Assembly: GCA_905215325.1 (NCBI GenBank)
Contig: CAJMPP010000035.1
Span: 1 to 19,199, forward strand
DNA length: 19,199 nt
Reading direction: 5' to 3'
Source: an uncultured bacterium
GTDB taxonomy: Bacteria; Actinomycetota; Coriobacteriia; Coriobacteriales; Eggerthellaceae
Both the position numbers and the translations under genes were made by a program. The notes beneath the pieces were generated by a model. It did no database searches, was not told where the DNA came from, and saw only the letters and a program-made list of their open reading frames with translations. This document shows, in pieces, positions 1 to 5,692 of the stretch. Every line of letters starts with the position of its first letter. The first letter of the stretch is position 1.

Positions 1-279
1 AAGGGCATCCGCATCCAGTGCGCCGGCCGTCTCGGCGGTGCCGAGATGAGCCGCCGCGAGTGGTACCGCGAGGGTCGCGTGCCGCTGCACACGCTGCGTG
101 CCAAGGTTGACTACGGTTTCTGCACCGCCCGCACGCAGATGGGCGCCATCGGCGTTCAGGTGTGGGTGTACCATGGCGAGGTCCTGCCGGGCCAGAAGGC
201 TCCGCAGCCTCAGCTCGAGGGCAGCTCTCGCCCGAACCGTTCCCGCCGCAACGACCGTAATGATAGGGGGCGCAAGTAA
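1..279 (+). CDS. rpsC: 30S ribosomal protein S3, C-terminal part (5' end outside window)
   Basis: This is the 3' part of an open frame running in from the left edge; 92 codons are visible before TAA at 277-279. The translation matches the C-terminal domain of S3: the stretch GGAEMSRREWYREGRVPLHT, then the TLRAKVDYGF and GVQVWVYHGE blocks. It ends in a basic, Arg/Asn-rich tail, as in other S3 proteins. S3 sits on the head of the 30S subunit near the mRNA entry channel. Its stop overlaps the rplP start by one base (TAATG), so the two are probably translationally coupled. Gene order implies rplB-rpsS-rplV further upstream, outside the window. Only the start is missing; identification is secure. 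Confidence 0.97.
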   Translation, partial: KGIRIQCAGRLGGAEMSRREWYREGRVPLHTLRAKVDYGFCTARTQMGAIGVQVWVYHGEVLPGQKAPQPQLEGSSRPNRSRRNDRNDRGRK

Positions 280-701
280 TGCTCGTACCTAAGCGTGTTA
301 AGCACCGTAAGGTGCAGCGCGGTTCCATGAAGGGCCGTGCAAAGGGTGGTACCCGTCTGAACCACGGCACCTGGGGCATTCAGGCTCTGGAAGCCCACTG
401 GATCACCAACCGTCAGATCGAGGCCGCTCGTATCGCCATGACCCGTTGCATGAAGCGTGGCGGTAAGGTCTGGATCACCATCTTCCCGGACAAGCCGATC
501 ACCAAGAAGCCGGCTGAGACCCGCATGGGTTCCGGTAAGGGCAACCCCGAGGCCTGGGTCGCGGTCGTCAAGCCCGGTCGTATCATGTTCGAGATCGACG
601 GCGTCGACGAGGCCACGGCCAAAGAGGCGCTCCGCCTTGCAATCAACAAGTTGCCCATCAAGTGCAAGATTGTGACCAAGGAAACGGAAGGGCAGGAGTA
701 A
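279..701 (+). CDS. rplP: 50S ribosomal protein L16
   Basis: The product is 140 aa, the normal bacterial L16 length. It opens with MLVPKRVKHRKVQRG and contains the family blocks GTWGIQALEAHWITNRQIEA and, further on, RMGSGKGNPEAWVAVVKPGR. L16 contacts the A-site tRNA elbow and helps organise the 50S central protuberance. The ATG shares its A with the rpsC stop codon. AGGGGG at 265-270 lies 8 nt upstream and serves as the ribosome binding site. The gene is followed directly by rpmC with no spacer. No anomalies were seen. Confidence 0.98.
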   Translation: MLVPKRVKHRKVQRGSMKGRAKGGTRLNHGTWGIQALEAHWITNRQIEAARIAMTRCMKRGGKVWITIFPDKPITKKPAETRMGSGKGNPEAWVAVVKPGRIMFEIDGVDEATAKEALRLAINKLPIKCKIVTKETEGQE

Positions 702-896
702 ATGAAAGCAGCAGAGATTCGTGAGCTGTCTGCCGACGATCTGCAGGCCAAACTCAAGGAAGCACGCGCTGAGCTGTTCAACCTGCGCTTCCAGATGGCA
801 ACGAGCCAGCTTGACAACACCGCACGCGTGAAGCAGGTCAAGAAGGACATCGCTCGCATCCAGACCGAGATGCGCGCCCGTGAGCTGAGCGCATAA
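702..896 (+). CDS. rpmC: 50S ribosomal protein L29
   Basis: The product is 64 aa, typical for L29. It is a predicted helical hairpin, MKAAEIRELSADDLQAKL followed by a second helix containing ELFNLRFQMATSQLDN, the most conserved L29 stretch. L29 lies near the polypeptide exit tunnel and is part of the docking site for SRP and trigger factor. The ATG begins right after the rplP stop codon, with AGGAG overlapping the end of rplP, so it is probably coupled to rplP. It sits between rplP and rpsQ as in nearly all S10 clusters. Confidence 0.97.
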   Translation: MKAAEIRELSADDLQAKLKEARAELFNLRFQMATSQLDNTARVKQVKKDIARIQTEMRARELSA

Positions 897-912
897 AGGA
901 AGGTTTGATAAT

Positions 913-1173
913 ATGAGCGAAGAGCGTAATACGCGTAAGGTCCGTCAGGGCATCGTGGTCAGCGCCGCTAACGACAAGACCATCGTCGTCTCCGTTGCCG
1001 AGCGCAAGCCGCATCCGGTGTACAAGAAGATGATGACGACCACCAAGAAGTTCCACGCACATGACGAGAACAACGAGGCTGGCGTCGGCGATACCGTCAC
1101 CATCATGGAGACCCGTCCGCTGTCCAAGATGAAGCGCTGGCGTCTGGTGGAGATCAACGAAAAGGCGAAATAG
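913..1173 (+). CDS. rpsQ: 30S ribosomal protein S17
   Basis: The product is 86 aa, within the S17 range, with an OB-fold pattern. The diagnostic blocks are RQGIVVSAANDKTIVVSV, then HPVYKKMMTTTKKFHAHDE, GVGDTVTIMETRPLSK and KRWRLVEI. S17 is a primary 16S rRNA binding protein that nucleates assembly of the 30S 5' domain. A clear Shine-Dalgarno (AAGGAAGG, 897-904) lies 8 nt upstream of the ATG. A 50-nt spacer then leads to rplN. It marks the end of the S10-type block and the start of the spc-type block. Confidence 0.97.
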   Translation: MSEERNTRKVRQGIVVSAANDKTIVVSVAERKPHPVYKKMMTTTKKFHAHDENNEAGVGDTVTIMETRPLSKMKRWRLVEINEKAK

Positions 1174-1223
1174 CCCTTTCCTCTTATCCCATCAGATTAC
1201 CGATTGAAAGATAGGTTGAAGCA

Positions 1224-1592
1224 ATGATTCAGATGCAAACCATGCTCGCGGTCGCCGACAACTCCGGCGCTCGCAAGGTGCAGTGCATCAAGGTCCTGGG
1301 CGGCTCCAAGCGCCGTTACGCGGGCCTGGGCGACGTGATCATCTGCAGCGTCAAAGAGGCTATGCCCAACGGTGCTGTCAAAAAGGGTGACGTCGTGCGC
1401 TGCGTCGTTGTGCGCGTGAAGAAGGAAGTTCGTCGCGTTGACGGCAGCTACATCAAGTTCGATCAGAACGCCGCCGTCCTGATCGACGCCAACGGTGCGC
1501 CGCGCGGTACGCGTATCTTCGGGCCCGTCGCCCGCGAGCTGCGCGAGAAGAAGTACATGAAGATCGTGTCCTTGGCACCTGAGACGCTGTAA
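1224..1592 (+). CDS. rplN: 50S ribosomal protein L14
   Basis: The product is 122 aa, exactly the usual L14 length. It begins MIQMQTMLAVADNSGARKVQ and ends with RELREKKYMKIVSLAPETL, both conserved. L14 is at the subunit interface, forms bridge B8 and binds the silencing factor RsfS. The preceding spacer (1174-1223) holds only a modest Shine-Dalgarno (AGG in gataggttgaagca). I see no convincing sigma70 promoter there, so transcription probably reads through from the S10 part. Confidence 0.98.
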   Translation: MIQMQTMLAVADNSGARKVQCIKVLGGSKRRYAGLGDVIICSVKEAMPNGAVKKGDVVRCVVVRVKKEVRRVDGSYIKFDQNAAVLIDANGAPRGTRIFGPVARELREKKYMKIVSLAPETL

Positions 1593-1607
1593 AGGGGGTT
1601 ATTCGCA

Positions 1608-1931
1608 ATGAACAGCATGAACATCAAGAAGGGCGACACCGTCCGCGTTCTGTCCGGCAAGGACAAGGGCAAGGAGGGCCAGGTCGTTCGTTCTCTCCCC
1701 AGCAAGCAGCGCGTGGTCGTCGAGAAGGTGAACATGGTCAAGAAGGCCATGCGCCCGACTCAGCAGAACCCGCAGGGCGGCATCATGTCCGTCGAGGCTC
1801 CCATCCATGTCTCCAACGTCATGGTCATCTGCCCCGAGTGCAAGCAGCCCACCCGCGTGTCCCACCGCGTGAACGAGGCCGGCAAGAAGGTCCGCGTTTG
1901 CAAGAAGTGCGGCAAGGACATCGATAAATAG
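1608..1931 (+). CDS. rplX: 50S ribosomal protein L24, zinc-ribbon form
   Basis: The product is 107 aa. It has the N-terminal KOW motif (KKGDTVRVLSGKDKGKEGQV) and the KAMRPTQQNPQGGI block typical of L24. Cys75, Cys78, Cys98 and Cys101 (CPEC and CKKC) form a zinc-ribbon-like C-terminus, the C+ form known from several phyla. L24 is an assembly initiator of the 50S subunit near the tunnel exit. The chosen ATG at 1608 has GGGGG about 9 nt upstream; an in-frame ATG three codons later (1617) is the alternative. A 116-nt structured spacer follows. Confidence 0.97.
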   Translation: MNSMNIKKGDTVRVLSGKDKGKEGQVVRSLPSKQRVVVEKVNMVKKAMRPTQQNPQGGIMSVEAPIHVSNVMVICPECKQPTRVSHRVNEAGKKVRVCKKCGKDIDK

Positions 1932-1942
1932 TTTTGTTGAAG

Positions 1943-2024
1943 GCGGCCCGCCTTTGCGCGGGCCGCGTTTAGAATATGACCCTGGCCATATAAGACCAGG
2001 GACGCAGGGTCGGAAATCCTGCGT
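1943..2024 (+). promoter_or_regulatory. Three consecutive hairpins in the rplX-rplE spacer
   Basis: The 116-nt spacer folds by eye into three separate stem-loops. (a) 1943-1951 pairs with 1958-1966: GCGGCCCGC and GCGGGCCGC, 9 bp, 6-nt loop, followed by GTTTAG. (b) 1980-1985 pairs with 1996-2001: CCCTGG and CCAGGG, 10-nt loop. (c) 2002-2010 pairs with 2016-2024: ACGCAGGGT and ATCCTGCGT, 9 bp with one G-U, 5-nt loop, followed by TTTAATT. The T tracts are short, so a partial terminator, processing site or r-protein binding site are all possible. In E. coli, S8 represses the spc mRNA close to this same junction; a similar role here is only inference. Confidence 0.6.
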
Positions 2025-2047
2025 TTAATTCATCGAAAGGAAATCGC

Positions 2048-2599
2048 ATGACTGCTCCTCGTCTCAAAGAGAAGTATAAGAACGAGATCGTCAGCAAGCT
2101 CAAGTCCGAGCTGGAGATCGCCAACATCAACAACGTTCCGCGTCTCGAGAAGATCGTCGTGAACATGGGTGTCGGCGCCGCCGCCTCCGATCACAAACTG
2201 CTTGATGCCGCTATGAACGACATGCGCATCATCACCGGTCAGCAGCCCTGCATCACTCGCGCCAAGAAGTCCATCGCTGGCTTCCATGTGCGCGAGGGCC
2301 AGGCAATCGGCTGCAAGGTCACCCTGCGCGGCGACCGCATGTGGGAGTTCCTGGATCGTCTGCTGGCCGCTGCTCTGCCGCGCGTCCGCGACTTCCGCGG
2401 TATCTCCCCGACCAGCTTCGACGGTCGCGGCAACTACACGCTCGGCATCACCGAGCAGCTGATCTTCCCCGAGATCGAGTACGATAAGGTCGACCGTACC
2501 CGTGGTATGGACATCACGTTCGTCACCACCGCCGGCAACAACGAGAACGCCTTTGCGCTGCTTTCCGCGCTCGGCTTCCCGTTCAAGGACCGCGACTAA
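2048..2599 (+). CDS. rplE: 50S ribosomal protein L5
   Basis: The product is 183 aa, the usual L5 length. Family blocks are RLKEKYKNEI at the N-terminus, RLEKIVVNMGVG, ITGQQPCITRAKKSIAGF, the PRVRDFRGIS block, and FPEIEYDKVDRTRGMDITFV near the C-terminus. L5 binds 5S rRNA and contacts the P-site tRNA through its beta2/beta3 loop. AAAGG (2036-2040) lies about 7 nt before the ATG. It is flanked on both sides by unusually long, hairpin-rich spacers, suggesting that expression is adjusted here within the operon. Confidence 0.98.
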   Translation: MTAPRLKEKYKNEIVSKLKSELEIANINNVPRLEKIVVNMGVGAAASDHKLLDAAMNDMRIITGQQPCITRAKKSIAGFHVREGQAIGCKVTLRGDRMWEFLDRLLAAALPRVRDFRGISPTSFDGRGNYTLGITEQLIFPEIEYDKVDRTRGMDITFVTTAGNNENAFALLSALGFPFKDRD

Positions 2600-2618
2600 C
2601 CCTTTTGTTTGACCGTAA

Positions 2619-2675
2619 GGATGGCCGGCCAGGTCATCCTGCAGGCAGTTTAAAGCCCGCTTTCCCGGCGGGCTT
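2619..2675 (+). promoter_or_regulatory. Two hairpins in the rplE-rpsZ spacer
   Basis: The 99-nt spacer 2600-2698 contains two stem-loops. The first is GGATGGCC (2619-2626) with GGTCATCC (2632-2639): 8 bp including one G-U, 5-nt loop. The second is AAGCCCGC (2653-2660) with GCGGGCTT (2668-2675): 8 bp, 7-nt loop. The second is followed by GGAAAC, not a T run, so it is not an ordinary intrinsic terminator on the plus strand. Possible roles are mRNA processing, stability control or protein binding. Only pairing was checked, without energy calculation. Confidence 0.5.
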
Positions 2676-2698
2676 GGAAACAAGAAAGAAGGATTTGC

Positions 2699-2884
2699 AT
2701 GGCAAAGAAATCGATGATCGCCAAGAGCGAGCGCGAGCCGAAGTTCTCCACGCGCCAGCACAATCGCTGCACGCGTTGCGGGCGTCCGCGCGCTTACTAC
2801 CGTAAGTTCGGCCTGTGCCGCGTGTGCCTGCGCGAGCTGGCCAACAAAGGCGAGCTGCCCGGCGTGACCAAGGCTTCCTGGTAG
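2699..2884 (+). CDS. rpsZ: 30S ribosomal protein S14 type Z (zinc-binding)
   Basis: The product is 61 aa, the length of zinc-containing S14 rather than the ~100-aa zinc-free form. Cys24, Cys27, Cys40 and Cys43 (CTRC and CRVC) are the zinc ligands. The blocks RCGRPRAYYRKFGLCRVCLR and the terminal KASW are diagnostic. S14 sits in the 30S head and assembles late. A strong AGAAGGA lies just upstream of the ATG. The gene is in its canonical place between rplE and rpsH. Confidence 0.97.
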   Translation: MAKKSMIAKSEREPKFSTRQHNRCTRCGRPRAYYRKFGLCRVCLRELANKGELPGVTKASW

Positions 2885-2915
2885 GCCCCAACACAAGGTA
2901 CGTACGGGTGTGCCA

Positions 2916-2954
2916 CGGTTCAGGCGGGGGTGCTAAGGGCGCCTATCCGAACCG
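2916..2954 (+). promoter_or_regulatory. Bulged stem-loop in the rpsZ-rpsH spacer
   Basis: CGGTTC (2916-2921) pairs with GAACCG (2949-2954), and the adjoining AGGCG (2922-2926) pairs with CGCCT (2940-2944). This leaves a one-sided ATCC bulge (2945-2948) and a G-rich 13-nt apical loop. There is no following T tract. The spacer is 109 nt, long for a ribosomal operon, and precedes rpsH (S8), whose product is the classical autorepressor of spc operons. A helix with a one-sided bulge is a plausible protein-binding shape, but similarity to the S8 site of 16S rRNA was not established. Confidence 0.4.
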
Positions 2955-2993
2955 AACCGATCGGCTCATCACGAACCAAAGGAGAAACTTACT

Positions 2994-3392
2994 ATGACCA
3001 TGACTGACCCTATCGCAGATATGCTTACGCGCGTGCGTAACGCTAACTCTGCCGGCAAGGCTACGGTCTCCATGCCCTCCAGCAAGAAGCTGGTCGAGAT
3101 CGCCCGCATCATGCAGGAAGAGGGCTATGTGGCCGGCTACGAGGTTGTCGAAGGCGAGCCTCGTGCCACGCTCGAAATCACGCTGAAGTACGGCGAGAAG
3201 AAGGCCAAGACCATCCGCGGCATCCGCCGCATCTCCAAGCCGGGTCTGCGCATTTACGCCGGCAAGGACGAGCTGCCCCGCGTTCTGGGCGGCCTCGGCA
3301 CTGCAATCGTCTCCACGTCCAACGGCGTGATGACCGACCGCGACGCCCGCAAGAAGGGCATCGGCGGCGAGGTTATCGCGTACATCTGGTAG
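2994..3392 (+). CDS. rpsH: 30S ribosomal protein S8
   Basis: The product is 132 aa, the standard S8 length. Conserved blocks are DPIADMLTRVRNAN at the N-terminus, MPSSKKLVEIARIMQEEGY, RISKPGLRIYAGKDELPRVL, and the C-terminal GIGGEVIAYIW. S8 is a primary 16S rRNA binder of the 30S central domain; in E. coli it also represses the spc operon by binding mRNA. AAAGGAG (2980-2986) precedes the ATG at 2994. An ATG two codons later (3000) is possible but less well spaced. Confidence 0.98.
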   Translation: MTMTDPIADMLTRVRNANSAGKATVSMPSSKKLVEIARIMQEEGYVAGYEVVEGEPRATLEITLKYGEKKAKTIRGIRRISKPGLRIYAGKDELPRVLGGLGTAIVSTSNGVMTDRDARKKGIGGEVIAYIW

Positions 3393-3411
3393 GAAAGGAA
3401 GGGATAGGTTT

Positions 3412-3951
3412 ATGTCTCGTATCGGCAAGCAGCCCGTTACCGTTCCTGCCGGCGTCGACGTGAAGATCGACGGCTCCACTGTGACGGTCAAGGGCCCCAA
3501 GGGCGAGCTCACCCGTGAGTTCAACCCCATGATGACCATCAGCCACGAGGGCGAGGAGATCATCGTCTCCCGTCCCGACGACACCCGTGAGGCCAGGAGC
3601 CTGCACGGCCTTACCCGCACCCTCATCCACAACATGATCGAGGGCGTTTCCGCCGGCTACCAGAAGAAGCTGCAGCTGGTCGGCGTCGGCTATCGCGCCG
3701 CGCTGAAGGGCAAGGACCTGGAGATGCAGCTGGGCTTCTCGCACCCCGTGCTCATGGAGTGCCCCGAGAACATCACGTTCGAGGTCCCCAGCCAGACCGA
3801 GATCGTTGTCTCCGGCATCAGCAAGGAGCAGGTCGGCCAGGTGGCCGCGAACGTCCGCGCATGGCGCAAGCCTGAGCCTTACAAGGGCAAGGGCATCCGC
3901 TATGAGGGCGAGCATGTCCGCCGCAAGGTCGGCAAGGCTGGCAAGGACTAA
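3412..3951 (+). CDS. rplF: 50S ribosomal protein L6
   Basis: The product is 179 aa, as expected for L6. It starts MSRIGKQPVTVPAGVDV, carries the KGPKGELTREF block, and ends with the L6 signature YKGKGIRYEGEHVRRKVGKA. L6 has two similar domains and lies near the sarcin-ricin loop, where it supports translation factor binding. The gene lies 19 nt after rpsH with AAAGGAAGGG between them, consistent with operon transcription. No irregularities were seen. Confidence 0.98.
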   Translation: MSRIGKQPVTVPAGVDVKIDGSTVTVKGPKGELTREFNPMMTISHEGEEIIVSRPDDTREARSLHGLTRTLIHNMIEGVSAGYQKKLQLVGVGYRAALKGKDLEMQLGFSHPVLMECPENITFEVPSQTEIVVSGISKEQVGQVAANVRAWRKPEPYKGKGIRYEGEHVRRKVGKAGKD

Positions 3952-3983
3952 GCGCGCAAGCGTAACTGAACGAAGGGATTACC

Positions 3984-4352
3984 ATGAATAAGCTTCAGAA
4001 AAAGCAAGCTGCGCTGGCCCGTCGCCATCGTCGCGTGCGCGGTAAGATCTCCGGCACGCCGGAGCGTCCCCGTCTTTGCGTGACGCGCAGCAACAACAAC
4101 ATCTACGTGCAGTTCGTCGACGACGTTGCGGGCAAGACCCTGTGCGGCGTTTCCACCCTGGGCCCTGATTTCAAGGCCACGGGCAAGAACGGCGCTAACG
4201 TCGAGGGCGCTACCGCTCTCGGTGAGATCGCAGGCAAGAAGGCTCAGGAATGCGGCATCACGGAAGTCGTTTTCGATCGTGGTGGCAACCTGTACCATGG
4301 GCGCGTCAAGGCTCTGGCCGACGCTGCTCGTGAAGCCGGTCTGAAATTCTAG
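3984..4352 (+). CDS. rplR: 50S ribosomal protein L18
   Basis: The product is 122 aa. It has a basic N-terminus (QKKQAALARRHRRVRGKI) and the conserved GTPERPRLCVTRSNNNIYVQ block. The C-terminus FDRGGNLYHGRVKALADAAR is typical of L18. L18 binds 5S rRNA with L5 and helps load it into the 50S particle. GAAGGG (3972-3977) is the likely ribosome binding site. The 32-nt gap after rplF shows no structure. Confidence 0.98.
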   Translation: MNKLQKKQAALARRHRRVRGKISGTPERPRLCVTRSNNNIYVQFVDDVAGKTLCGVSTLGPDFKATGKNGANVEGATALGEIAGKKAQECGITEVVFDRGGNLYHGRVKALADAAREAGLKF

Positions 4353-4366
4353 AAGGGGTTTAGTCT

Positions 4367-4888
4367 ATGGCTCGCAACAAGCAAGAGAACGCCGCAGCTC
4401 CCGAGCTCGAAGAGCGCGTCGTTTACATCAACCGCGTGTCCAAGGTCGTCAAGGGTGGTCGCCGCTTCGGTCTGACCGCGCTGGTGGTCGTGGGCGACCG
4501 CAACGGCCACGTCGGCATCGGCATGGGCAAGTCCCAGGAAGTGCCTACGGCCATCAAGAAGGGCGTGGAGGACGCAAAGAAGAACATGTTCTCCGTGCCG
4601 CTGACCGACGAGAAGACGCTGCCGCATGAGATCATCGGCGAGTTCGGTGCCGGTCGCGTTCTCATCAAGCCCGCTGTTCCCGGTACCGGCGTTATCGCCG
4701 GCGGCGCTGCTCGTGCCGTCCTGGAGCTGTCCGGTGTGGAGAACGTCCTGTGCAAGTCTCTGGGCACCGACAACGTCATGAACGTCGTCAAGGCCACGGC
4801 CGAGGGTCTGAAGGAAATGCAGTCCCCCGAGTCCGTTGCCGAGCGTCGTGGCATTTCCGTTGCCAAGATCTACGGCTGGAAGGAGTAA
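4367..4888 (+). CDS. rpsE: 30S ribosomal protein S5
   Basis: The product is 173 aa. The S5 double-stranded RNA-binding domain is clear: EERVVYINRVSKVVKGGRRF, then LTALVVVGDRNGHVGIGMGK. The C-terminal domain follows with GTGVIAGGAARAVLELSGV and KSLGTDNVMNVVKAT. S5 lies at the mRNA entry and influences decoding fidelity. GAAGGGG precedes the start. The gene sits 14 nt after rplR and 3 nt before rpmD, so it is tightly coupled to both. Confidence 0.98.
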   Translation: MARNKQENAAAPELEERVVYINRVSKVVKGGRRFGLTALVVVGDRNGHVGIGMGKSQEVPTAIKKGVEDAKKNMFSVPLTDEKTLPHEIIGEFGAGRVLIKPAVPGTGVIAGGAARAVLELSGVENVLCKSLGTDNVMNVVKATAEGLKEMQSPESVAERRGISVAKIYGWKE

Positions 4889-4891
4889 CCC

Positions 4892-5083
4892 ATGTCCGAC
4901 GCTAAGAAGACGCTGCGTCTTACGCAGGTAAAGAGCTCCATCGGTTACAAGAAGGATCAGGCTGCAACGCTGAAGGCCTTGGGTCTCGGCAAGATCGGCC
5001 GCTCCATCGACCAGGTAGACAATGCCAATATCCGCGGCATGATCTTCAAGGTGAAGCATCTCATCAAGGTGGAGGAGCTGTAA
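4892..5083 (+). CDS. rpmD: 50S ribosomal protein L30
   Basis: The product is 63 aa, the usual size of bacterial L30. The core KTLRLTQVKSSIGYKKDQAA, with ALGLGKIGRSIDQVDNANIR after it, matches the family. L30 is a small 23S rRNA-binding protein. Its start lies 3 nt after the rpsE stop, with AAGGAG inside the end of rpsE, indicating translational coupling. A 159-nt spacer with a promoter follows, so L30 is the last gene of this tight block. Confidence 0.96.
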   Translation: MSDAKKTLRLTQVKSSIGYKKDQAATLKALGLGKIGRSIDQVDNANIRGMIFKVKHLIKVEEL

Positions 5084-5100
5084 AGTTCTCAGGTGCCACC

Positions 5101-5129
5101 TTGGCATATCAACCCGTCTAGGGTAGAAT
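5101..5129 (+). promoter_or_regulatory. Predicted sigma70-type promoter for rplO-secY
   Basis: TTGGCA at 5101-5106 (5 of 6 to consensus) is separated by exactly 17 nt from TAGAAT at 5124-5129 (5 of 6). This is the best promoter match seen in the window. A start site is expected near 5135-5137, which is where the first hairpin of the leader begins. It would give rplO-secY transcription independent of the upstream spc genes. Confidence 0.7.
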
Positions 5130-5134
5130 TCTCG

Positions 5135-5218
5135 ATTGGCGTGTCGGATTCCGGCGCGCCAATCGGCTGTATTGGAAGTTTGCTGGCGGCGAGCTGCCAG
5201 CACCGGGCGGGAGCCCGG
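5135..5218 (+). promoter_or_regulatory. Structured rplO leader: three tandem hairpins
   Basis: Three stem-loops fill the leader. (1) 5135-5147 pairs with 5151-5163, 13 bp including two G-U pairs, around a 3-nt loop (ATT). (2) GCTGGC 5182-5187 pairs with GCCAGC 5196-5201. (3) CCGGGC 5203-5208 pairs with GCCCGG 5213-5218 around a GGGA loop, which is a GNRA tetraloop. None is followed by a T run, so these are not terminators. The ribosome binding site AAGGAG (5231-5236) follows 13 nt after the third stem. A leader of this form could be a ribosomal-protein autoregulatory element or a 5' stability element. No match to a named RNA family is claimed. Confidence 0.6.
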
Positions 5219-5242
5219 TAAGCTATCTGCAAGGAGAAAAGA

Positions 5243-5692
5243 ATGGAACTCAAGGACCTCAAGCCCGCAGAGGGCTCTCGTAAGAACCGCAAGCGCGTCG
5301 GCCGCGGCCATGCTGCCGGTCAGGGCAAGACCGCTGGCCGTGGTATGAACGGCCAGAAGTCCCGCTCCGGTGGCGGCAAGGGCGCCGGCTTCGAGGGCGG
5401 CCAGACCCCGCTGGCCCGTCGTCTGCCGAAGCTGCCCGGCTTCCGCAACATCAACCGCGTCGAGTACCTGCCTGTGAACGTCTCCCGTCTCGAGGAGAAG
5501 TTCGAGGCCGGCGACGTCGTCGATGGTGCTTCCCTGAAGGCCAAGGGCATCATCAAGCATGAGGACGCCCTGGTGAAGGTTCTCGGCGATGGCGACATCA
5601 CCAAGGCCCTGACCATCAAGGTCGACAAGGTTTCTGCCTCCGCCAAGGCGAAGATCGAGGCAGCTGGCGGAAAGGTCGAAGAGCCTTGCTAA
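5243..5692 (+). CDS. rplO: 50S ribosomal protein L15
   Basis: The product is 149 aa, standard for L15. The Gly/Arg/Lys-rich N-terminal extension (SRKNRKRVGRGHAAGQGKTA, then GGGKGAGFEGGQTPLARRLP) threads through 23S rRNA. The globular C-terminal domain follows, with SLKAKGIIKHEDALVKVLG. L15 is a late 50S assembly protein. The ATG follows AAGGAG by 6 nt. The stop codon overlaps the secY start region by 7 nt. It is preceded by its own predicted promoter and structured leader. Confidence 0.98.
   Translation: MELKDLKPAEGSRKNRKRVGRGHAAGQGKTAGRGMNGQKSRSGGGKGAGFEGGQTPLARRLPKLPGFRNINRVEYLPVNVSRLEEKFEAGDVVDGASLKAKGIIKHEDALVKVLGDGDITKALTIKVDKVSASAKAKIEAAGGKVEEPC

Noticed and set aside
1966..1994. TATAAG (1989-1994) as a -10 box of an rplE promoter
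   Set aside because: No acceptable -35 at 16-18 nt upstream; the motif lies in the loop of the second hairpin.
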